From Gemmatimonadota bacterium (GTDB lineage Bacteria; Gemmatimonadota; Gemmatimonadetes; Longimicrobiales; Gaopeijiaceae), in contig JACQVC010000150.1 of NCBI GenBank assembly GCA_016209995.1, positions 1 to 11,443 on the forward strand: a DNA stretch of 11,443 nucleotides, written 5' to 3'. Under the pieces are notes generated by a model that was given only the letters and a program-made list of their open reading frames with translations, did not search any database and was not told where the DNA came from. Positions 6,015 through 11,443 of this stretch are shown here, piece by piece. How positions within the stretch are numbered: the first letter of the stretch is position 1; each line of letters opens with the position of its first letter. Made by a program: the position numbers and the translations under genes.

Positions 6015-6820
6015 GCGGAAAAGCTGTGCTCGGGCCCTGGGTATTCCCCTTTGCGCACCTCGTCGACGTAGCGCTCGATGCCCTGCTTCGCCTCCCGCTC
6101 CAGATCGGCGAAGCGCTTGAGGAACTTGGGTTGGAACCTGGTGTTGAGTCCGAGCGCGTCGTAGAGGACGAGCACTTGTCCGTCCGTGTGCGGACCGGCG
6201 CCGATGCCGATCGTGGGGATGGTCAGCGACTTCGAGATCTCCCCAGCCAGCTCCGCCGGGACCAGCTCCAGCACGATCCCGAAGCAGCCCGACGCCTCGA
6301 GGGCTCGCGCCTGCTGCCGCAAGCGGTCGGCCGTTGCGTCATCGCGGCCCTGAACCCGATAACCGCCCAAGGCGTTCACGGACTGCGGCGTGAGTCCCAA
6401 GTGCCCCAGTACGGGAATGCCTGCTTGCACGAGGAGCTGCACGGTCTCGCACGATCGCTGATCGCCGCCTTCCATCTTCACCGCCTCTACACCGGTCTCC
6501 TTCAGGACGCGGCCGGCATTGCGCAGCGCCTCCTCCGGCGAGATCTGGAAGCTGAGGAAGGGGAGATCCAAAACCACGAAGGAGTCTGGAGCGCCTCGCC
6601 GAACCGCTCGCGCATGGTGCATCATCTCGTCGAGCGTCACCGGAATCGTGGAAGCGTAGCCGAGCACGACCTGGGCCAGCGAATCGCCGACCAGAATCAG
6701 GTCGACGCCGGCCTCCTGGAGAATTCGCGCGAAGAGGAAGTCATAGGCCGTGAGCGCCACGATCCGCTCACCGCGCTGCTTCATCAGGATGAAGTCCCGA
6801 ACCGTCCTCCGCGAGGTCAC
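5918..6820 (-). CDS. panB: 3-methyl-2-oxobutanoate hydroxymethyltransferase, with repeat-encoded tail
   Basis: Transfers a hydroxymethyl group from methylene-tetrahydrofolate to alpha-ketoisovalerate to make ketopantoate, the first committed step to pantothenate. Counting from the GTG at 6820 (300 residues), LTAYD is at 23-27. Metal ligands are Asp46 in VGDS and Asp85 in DLPF. Lys115 and Glu117 lie in KMEGG, GHLGLTPQS is at 139-147, and the catalytic Glu185 is in ELVP. The conserved family ending EYPGPEHSF falls at 259-267. The remaining 33 residues, rich in Gly, Glu, Ser and Arg, are encoded by the dispersed repeat and are absent from typical PanB. I prefer the start at 6820 because a GGGGG run precedes it and the N-terminal length fits the family. 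A GTG at 6850 in the same frame would add ten residues and has no visible ribosome site. First gene of the panB-panC-LytR_C operon. Confidence 0.95.
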   Translation of the reverse strand: MTSRRTVRDFILMKQRGERIVALTAYDFLFARILQEAGVDLILVGDSLAQVVLGYASTIPVTLDEMMHHARAVRRGAPDSFVVLDLPFLSFQISPEEALRNAGRVLKETGVEAVKMEGGDQRSCETVQLLVQAGIPVLGHLGLTPQSVNALGGYRVQGRDDATADRLRQQARALEASGCFGIVLELVPAELAGEISKSLTIPTIGIGAGPHTDGQVLVLYDALGLNTRFQPKFLKRFADLEREAKQGIERYVDEVRKGEYPGPEHSFSANRSEAKVSEGEGRGVSGGEEGRGVGANRSET

Positions 6821-6825
6821 CGCTG

Positions 6826-6834
6826 CTTTCCCCC
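6826..6834 (-). promoter_or_regulatory. Ribosome binding site that favours the panB start at 6820
   Basis: The minus strand reads GGGGGAAAG, with the G-run 9 bases before the GTG at 6820. The alternative GTG at 6850 has no comparable purine tract upstream. Confidence 0.4.
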
Positions 6835-6910
6835 GGGCCTGAACGACCACCTGGCAACCCGCTGCTGGCTAGGAGCCTGTCTAGGTTCGAGAAGCTAACG
6901 GGCTCGCTCG

Positions 6911-7010
6911 GCGCTTAGCAATCAGCGCTTGGCGATCAGGCCATCCCATCCCCCACGGGTGCCATCGTGATGGCGATGGGCTCAAGCGCTAATCGCGAAG
7001 CGCCAATCGC
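6911..7010. repeat. Nested direct and inverted repeats
   Basis: The right side has a 13-base direct repeat, AAGCGCTAATCGC (6984-6996) and AAGCGCCAATCGC (6998-7010), with one difference. The left side has two similar units in the opposite orientation, GCGCTTAGCAATCAG (6911-6925) and GCGCTTGGCGATCAG (6925-6939), sharing their boundary G. Arms 6912-6932 and 6982-7002 are complementary at 17 of 21 positions. Between them, GCCATC-GT-GATGGC (6961-6974) is a perfect small palindrome, and CCCATC (6945-6950) can pair with GATGGG (6975-6980). The whole could fold into a long interrupted hairpin or offer several protein sites. Similar short AATCGC-type iterations can also arise from slippage. Confidence 0.6.
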
Positions 7011-7027
7011 TGTCATACCTTGCCGTC

Positions 7028-8725
7028 ATGACTCTCACTTGGGATCCCCTGCTCGTCGAGTACATGGCTCGCGAGCTGTCGGAGCGCTTCCGCGGCCGGC
7101 GGGCACAGGCACTGCACCTGGAGCCGACCACCAGAACGGCCGTCCTGTTCCTGGAAGGCGAGTCACTGTCTCTCGAGCTGCATCCCCGGCGAGGCACTTT
7201 CCGGCTCTTTGGCGATCTGCCCGTGTTTCCACGTTCCCTCCCGCTCCAGCTCGAGGTGCTCGCAGTGCGCTCGCTCGGCGACGAGCGTGTGCTGGACATC
7301 GAGCTCGGCCGGGCATCCGCGACGACCCCACGAACGTCCCTGGTCGTCGAATTGATGACCAACCAGTGGAACGCCGTGGTCGTGGACCGTCGGGCCGGAA
7401 CGATCCGCACGGTCTTGTGGCCGCGAAAGTCCGGCTCGCGGGTGCTACGGAGCGGCCAGCCCTATCGTCCGCCACAACGCTCGGGGCGCGAGGGGGCCAC
7501 GCAAGAGCTCTCCCTCGCGCGCTGGCTGGAGATCCTGGCGCCCGTGCCCCCGGAGCGGCGCGAATCCATCCTGCTGCAGCGCGTGGCGTACACCAGCCGT
7601 CTGAACGCTCGCGTTCTCCTGGGTGCTGCTATGGCGTCGAATGAAGCGGCCGATGTCGTGCTCGAAGAGGGCTGGCGACGTTGGTGTGCCCTGCGCGAGC
7701 GACCCCAGCCGCGACCATGCCTCCTCGACCTGGGCGATACAGTGCACCCCTACCCTTTTCCGCTCCCGGACCTCGCCGCGGAGCCGGTCGCTTCGCTCCT
7801 CGAGGCCATGGCCCGCGTCGACGCGCCGGTCGAGCTCGGCGGCGCGGATGACACGGGACCGCGGACGCTACCCGGCTCGGCAGTTCGAGCTTTGCAGTCG
7901 CAGCTCGCGTCCGCGCGCCGTCGGCTCGAAGCTCTGGAACGAAGGCTTGCCGACGTGCCGGACCCGGACGTGCTCCGCGGACAAGCCAACCTGATTCTCA
8001 GCCGACTCGAGAGCGTGCCTCGCCACGTGCGAGAGGCAACGCTGGAAGGATTCGACGGCGAGCCTGTGAGCCTCAGGATGGATCCTCGCCTGACGCCGAC
8101 GGAGAACGCAGCCAGGCTCTACGACGAAGCCGGCCGCGCAGAGCGTGCCAGGGAGCGCCTCCCCGCCGTACTCACGCACACGCGGGACCGCGTCCGCCGT
8201 TTGGAGGAGACGCTGGCTTCCCCCGACGCGGCGACGGTCACACCGGAGCTTCTGAAGGAGCTACTTCCCGCTGAACTCGCCGGGCGCCGTGTATCCACCG
8301 GAGATGAGGAGCCGGCCCTCCCTTACCGGCGTTACCGAACGTCGGGCGGCCTCGAGGTCCGTGTCGGCCGCAGCGCCCGCGCCAATGACGTCCTCACGTT
8401 CCATCATTCCCGGCCCGATGATCTATGGCTCCATGCGCGCCATGCGGCGGGCGCCCATGTGATCCTGCGGTGGAATCGCCCCGACAACCCTCCGGCCCGC
8501 GACCTCCTCGAGGCGGCCACGCTGGCCGCGCTGCACTCGCGGGCCCGGACGTCGGGGATGGTGCCCGTTGACTGGACGCGGCGGAAGTACGTACGCAAGC
8601 CACGCGGGTCGCCGCCGGGCGCCGTAGTCCCGGATCGCGTACGCACGCTCTTCGTGGAGCCGGATGCGGGCGTGGAGAGGCGGCTGAGGAGCGGGTGGGG
8701 CGGCCGGGCTACGCCAGCTCCGTGA
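7028..8725 (+). CDS. RqcH-like NFACT-family protein (ribosome-associated quality control)
   Basis: Related to bacterial RqcH and eukaryotic Rqc2/NEMF, which bind 50S subunits carrying stalled nascent chains and recruit tRNA to add C-terminal Ala tails. The 565-residue product has the family layout. An NFACT-N domain spans about 1-135 (ELM at 108-110, NAVVVD at 115-120), with a helical part to about 280. A coiled-coil region (about 285-400) contains the family block [20 protein letters not shown] (352-371). The C-terminal NFACT-R domain (about 432-545) has [22 protein letters not shown] (464-470), [20 protein letters not shown] and PGAVV. The C-terminal domain is a clear match. The N-domain is compact and divergent: the Asp-Arg pair that contacts tRNA in RqcH aligns to Glu86-Arg87. 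The start is ATG at 7028 with no visible ribosome site. The 3' end overlaps the convergent chemoreceptor gene by 17 bases. RqcP is not in the window. Confidence 0.88.
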   Translation: MTLTWDPLLVEYMARELSERFRGRRAQALHLEPTTRTAVLFLEGESLSLELHPRRGTFRLFGDLPVFPRSLPLQLEVLAVRSLGDERVLDIELGRASATTPRTSLVVELMTNQWNAVVVDRRAGTIRTVLWPRKSGSRVLRSGQPYRPPQRSGREGATQELSLARWLEILAPVPPERRESILLQRVAYTSRLNARVLLGAAMASNEAADVVLEEGWRRWCALRERPQPRPCLLDLGDTVHPYPFPLPDLAAEPVASLLEAMARVDAPVELGGADDTGPRTLPGSAVRALQSQLASARRRLEALERRLADVPDPDVLRGQANLILSRLESVPRHVREATLEGFDGEPVSLRMDPRLTPTENAARLYDEAGRAERARERLPAVLTHTRDRVRRLEETLASPDAATVTPELLKELLPAELAGRRVSTGDEEPALPYRRYRTSGGLEVRVGRSARANDVLTFHHSRPDDLWLHARHAAGAHVILRWNRPDNPPARDLLEAATLAALHSRARTSGMVPVDWTRRKYVRKPRGSPPGAVVPDRVRTLFVEPDAGVERRLRSGWGGRATPAP

Positions 8726-10811
8726 ACCGCTTGATCAGCACGTTCAGCTCCTCGGCGATGGCGACGAGGGACTGCGTGGCGTGCTCGAGATTGACCAGAC
8801 TGTCGGCCTGGCGGCGGGCCACATCGGCAACGCGGCGCACGTCCTCGTCGTTGCCTTCGGCCATCTCCGCGATGGCCGCGATCTGCTCCCTGAGCGTTAC
8901 GAGCTCCGCCTGCTGGGCGATCACCTGCTCGGCTATGCTGGTGGCAAGCTCACCGGCGTCCATGGTCGCGGTCACGATGGCGTTCAACGCATCCAGGGCC
9001 CCGCGTGACAGTTCTCCGACGCCCTTCACGCTCGCTTCGCCCTGGTCCATCTCCTTGGTCACGCGCTGAACCTGATCGGTCAAGCCTCCGATGAGGCGAT
9101 CGACATCGTCCGCGGCACGACCGGTCAGGTCCGCCAGGTTGCGCACCTCGTCCGCGACGACGCCGAAGCCTTTTCCGTCCTCGCCGGCTCGGGACGCCTC
9201 GATGGCGGCGTTCAGCGCGAGCAGGTTCGTCTGTTCCGAGATCTGGCGAATCACGCCCACGCTGTCGGTGATCCGGCCGGCCAGGCTGGCGAAGTCGCGG
9301 ATGTCACGGGCGGCGGTGCGCACGAAGTCGCGCAGATCGACGAGCCGCGCGACCGCCTGGGAGATCGTCTCGAGGTTCTTCTCGGAGAGCCGAGCGGCGT
9401 CCCGACTTCGACTCGCCGACTCGGACGCATCCGTGGCCATGCGCGACGCGGATTCCGAGAGAGCGTTCGTGGCCCGTAGACCGCCATCCGTACGGACGGT
9501 CTGCTCCATGATTCTGCGCCGAATGGCCTCCGCGTTCGTGGCCACCTCTTCACCGGCATGGAGCAAACGCGTGGCCGTGCTACGCAGCGTCGCGGTCTCG
9601 CTCCCCACGCGCTGCGCGGTGTCGACCATCGGACCTACCAGGCCATCAAGCTGAATGGCCAGGGCGAGCTGCTGGGCCAGCCGATCGACCAGGTCCAATT
9701 CCTTGCGCCCGTACATGCGCGGCTTGTGGTGCGCGAGCTCAAGCACCCCCAGGACCGACTCTCCGTACTTGAGAGGATAGAACAGGAGAGAGCGGACGGA
9801 GCCCGGGCTGGCCATTCCTTCGCGTACGGCATCGTCGACGATGATCACCCGGTCTCGGGCGGCCCGCTGGCGGGTCGAGGCCACGGCCGCTTCGAACGCC
9901 GAGAGGGGACCATCCTCGTAAACGGCCTCCCAACCGTCCGGCTTCCACCGCTCGATGCGGATCGCCGTCCAGTCCAGGATCCGCAAGCCCAATCCAGCGA
10001 TCTGGCGGACCGAGTCCTCTAGCGGCATGCCGGCGGCAATGACGCGCTCCATCGCCGTGATCTTCTGCTGCTCCTCGGACGAGATCGCCTGACTGACCAG
10101 CTCGCGCGCGAACAGTCCGGCGAAAACCAGGAACGTCAGGTTGAGGAGCCACGCGAAATCGCTCAGGTATTGCTGCAGGGTCCCGAGGGAGATCGCGACC
10201 GCGATGACGGCCAGGAACGCGGCCACCACCTCGTAGCGGATCACGACCATCCATTCCGCGGCCGTCAGCTTGCGGCGCAGGATGAGCGAGAAGTAGAAGA
10301 ACCCGCGATTGAGCACGAAGTAGCCGATGATCAGCGCGACGTGCGCGGGGATCGCGTCCACGGAGAAGGGCGACGCGCCGCCGGCCGGAAAAGCGCCCGC
10401 GAGCGCCACATCGTAGAGCAGCGCCGCCAGCACGATGCTCAGCGCTTCGCGCCCCGCGTTGATCGCGGAGGGAGCCGACGTCTTGCGCAGGAGGAAGCGA
10501 TCCCCCACGTAGGTGCCCATCCATACGGCCACGGCCGCCACGCCGACACCCGACCATATGGCCAGCACCAGCGCCGGCACGGCGGTCATGGTGAGGTAGG
10601 CATACTTGGTCAGCGGTATGCCCCCCCACCGCAGCACGGCCGCTGCGACGGCGCCGAGCACGGCGCTGATCAACCCAATCCGGTCCGGCGGTTCGAGCAG
10701 GAGCGCGCCGATAACGCTCAGCGAACCCACCGCCAACATTCCCCACGCGTAGGACCGAAGCACGCCTAGCGTGAAGGCGCCCAGCTGCTCTCTCTCACGC
10801 ACCGCGGGCAT
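8709..10811 (-). CDS. Methyl-accepting chemotaxis protein with polytopic membrane domain and GAF
   Basis: A 700-residue chemoreceptor. The N-terminal 240 residues hold about seven to eight hydrophobic segments with only short loops, so there is no large periplasmic ligand domain; the arrangement recalls MASE-type membrane sensor modules (inference). A GAF-like domain follows at about 250-390, including [21 protein letters not shown] (342-362). A long helical region then leads to the signalling hairpin tip (about 525-562), [19 protein letters not shown] then [13 protein letters not shown], a clear match to the CheA/CheW-binding tip. No HAMP domain is obvious. I chose the ATG at 10811 because GGAAGG stands six bases before it; a TTG one codon earlier is possible. 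The gene starts 17 bases inside trpA, and its 3' end overlaps rqcH. No cheA, cheW, cheR or cheB is in the window. Confidence 0.92.
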   Translation of the reverse strand: MPAVREREQLGAFTLGVLRSYAWGMLAVGSLSVIGALLLEPPDRIGLISAVLGAVAAAVLRWGGIPLTKYAYLTMTAVPALVLAIWSGVGVAAVAVWMGTYVGDRFLLRKTSAPSAINAGREALSIVLAALLYDVALAGAFPAGGASPFSVDAIPAHVALIIGYFVLNRGFFYFSLILRRKLTAAEWMVVIRYEVVAAFLAVIAVAISLGTLQQYLSDFAWLLNLTFLVFAGLFARELVSQAISSEEQQKITAMERVIAAGMPLEDSVRQIAGLGLRILDWTAIRIERWKPDGWEAVYEDGPLSAFEAAVASTRQRAARDRVIIVDDAVREGMASPGSVRSLLFYPLKYGESVLGVLELAHHKPRMYGRKELDLVDRLAQQLALAIQLDGLVGPMVDTAQRVGSETATLRSTATRLLHAGEEVATNAEAIRRRIMEQTVRTDGGLRATNALSESASRMATDASESASRSRDAARLSEKNLETISQAVARLVDLRDFVRTAARDIRDFASLAGRITDSVGVIRQISEQTNLLALNAAIEASRAGEDGKGFGVVADEVRNLADLTGRAADDVDRLIGGLTDQVQRVTKEMDQGEASVKGVGELSRGALDALNAIVTATMDAGELATSIAEQVIAQQAELVTLREQIAAIAEMAEGNDEDVRRVADVARRQADSLVNLEHATQSLVAIAEELNVLIKRFTELA

Positions 10812-11443
10812 CAATAGCCTTCCGCAATGATTCGATGAACTGAGCCGCCCCCGGCAGACCCTCGGCGTCGATGCGGTCGATCAGCGCACTGCCCACCACG
10901 ACGCCATCCGCGATCGCCGCCAGGAGCGCGGCGTGCTCGGGGCGAGAGATGCCGAAACCCACCGCGATGGGAACCGTGATGTAGCGGCGCAACGACTCCA
11001 GTTCCGTCGCCAGCTCGCCACGCAAGGCGGCGCGCGCACCCGTGACGCCCGTGCGGGAGATGTAGTAGACGAATCCGCGCGCCTGTGCGCCGATCTCGCG
11101 CACCCTCCCCGGAGTCGTGGTCGGCGCGACGAGGCGGATGAGATCGAGGCCCGCGTCCTGCACGACCTGCTCGATCGCGGGATCCGCACCCGCCGGCAGG
11201 TCCGTGAGCAGTAGTCCCTGGGCGCCCGCCGACACAGCAGCGCGGCAGAATTCCGCCAGGCCGTACCGCAGAACCGGGTTGAGGTACGTGAACAGGACCA
11301 GCGGCGTGTCGTGCCGCTCGCGAAAACGCTCGACGAGGCCCAACACGCCCGGCACGGTCATCCCCTGCTCGAGCGATCGCTGGGACGCGCGCTGAATGGT
11401 GGGACCATCCGCCAGGGGATCGCTGAAGGGAACCCCTAGCTCG
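10795..11443 (-). CDS. trpA: Tryptophan synthase alpha subunit, 5' end beyond the window
   Basis: Splits indole-3-glycerol phosphate into indole and glyceraldehyde-3-phosphate and passes indole to TrpB. About 215 codons are visible, and the frame stays open to the right edge. The first complete codons read [17 protein letters not shown]: the opening Glu corresponds to catalytic Glu49 of the E. coli enzyme, and the Asp of PLADG to Asp60. Further family blocks are [45 protein letters not shown] and VGFGIS, followed by [10 protein letters not shown]. The internal ATG at 11361 is not the start. About 48 residues should lie outside the window. It is presumably the end of a trp operon. Its stop lies 17 bases past the start of the chemoreceptor gene. 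Confidence 0.97.
   Translation of the reverse strand, partial: ELGVPFSDPLADGPTIQRASQRSLEQGMTVPGVLGLVERFRERHDTPLVLFTYLNPVLRYGLAEFCRAAVSAGAQGLLLTDLPAGADPAIEQVVQDAGLDLIRLVAPTTTPGRVREIGAQARGFVYYISRTGVTGARAALRGELATELESLRRYITVPIAVGFGISRPEHAALLAAIADGVVVGSALIDRIDAEGLPGAAQFIESLRKAIDARGA
10818..10823 (-). promoter_or_regulatory. Ribosome binding site of the chemoreceptor, inside trpA
   Basis: GGAAGG on the minus strand with a six-base spacer to the ATG at 10811. It lies within the last codons of trpA, so ribosomes finishing trpA pass through the start region of the next gene. Confidence 0.65.

Larger units (their letters stand above)
6821..7027. promoter_or_regulatory. Divergent intergenic region panB / rqcH
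   Basis: Two transcription units start here in opposite directions, so promoters for both should lie within about 200 bases. I cannot find a convincing -35/-10 pair for either. TCATAC at 7013-7018 could be a weak -10 so close to the ATG at 7028 that the rqcH mRNA would have almost no leader; that gene also lacks a visible Shine-Dalgarno sequence. Most of the region is taken up by the repeats at 6911-7010. Confidence 0.4.

Noticed and set aside
9739..10746. A 335-codon minus-strand frame within the chemoreceptor
   Set aside because: It has the composition of a shadow frame, while the chemoreceptor frame has membrane segments, GAF and the conserved tip.
1..11443. A novel defence, toxin-antitoxin or biosynthetic system
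   Set aside because: All long credible frames belong to known housekeeping, envelope or sensory families; no nuclease, toxin, transposase or unknown multi-gene cluster remains unexplained.

Overview
The window is GC-rich, densely coded chromosomal DNA carrying ten recognisable genes, one of them cut by the right edge. Everything recognisable is housekeeping or envelope/sensory: aspartyl-tRNA synthetase, a VanZ-like protein, a probable outer-membrane beta-barrel protein, RlmN, a LytR_C-domain protein, PanC, PanB, an RqcH/NFACT protein, a membrane chemoreceptor and TrpA. The beta-barrel-type protein with a signal peptide points to a diderm bacterium. The gene styles are compatible with Gemmatimonadota or a neighbouring phylum, but this is an inference from overall character and not a demonstrated placement. 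I see no tRNA, rRNA, CRISPR array, transposase, integrase or defence cassette.

Layout, left to right. (1) 1-2299, minus strand: vanZ-like then aspS, coupled by an ATGA overlap; the first 64 bases hold one copy of a dispersed repeat. (2) 2300-4506, plus strand: a short intergenic region, a 33-codon ORF that looks like a truncated Tat signal, a probable outer-membrane protein, and rlmN coupled to it by another ATGA overlap. (3) 4516-6820, minus strand: panB, panC and a LytR_C-domain membrane protein form a pantothenate operon that converges on rlmN with only 9 bases between the stops. A second copy of the repeat, followed by a degenerate tandem unit, occupies the panB/panC junction and extends the PanB reading frame by 33 codons. 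(4) 6821-7027: the divergent region between panB and rqcH, with nested direct and inverted repeats. (5) 7028-8725, plus strand: the rqcH-like gene. (6) 8709-11443, minus strand: trpA (3' part) followed by a chemoreceptor gene whose start lies inside trpA. The chemoreceptor converges on and overlaps rqcH by 17 bp.

How the genes work together. PanB and PanC are two steps of pantothenate (coenzyme A precursor) synthesis. AspRS, RlmN and RqcH all serve translation or ribosome rescue but lie in different transcription units. TrpA is the end of a tryptophan operon that apparently also feeds expression of a GAF-containing chemoreceptor.

No obviously new multi-gene system is visible. The items most worth a second look are the repeat that rewrites the PanB C-terminus and recurs 3' of aspS, the chemoreceptor coupled to trpA, the divergent RqcH N-domain, the structured repeats in the panB/rqcH divergent region, and the Tat-like short ORF upstream of the outer-membrane gene.
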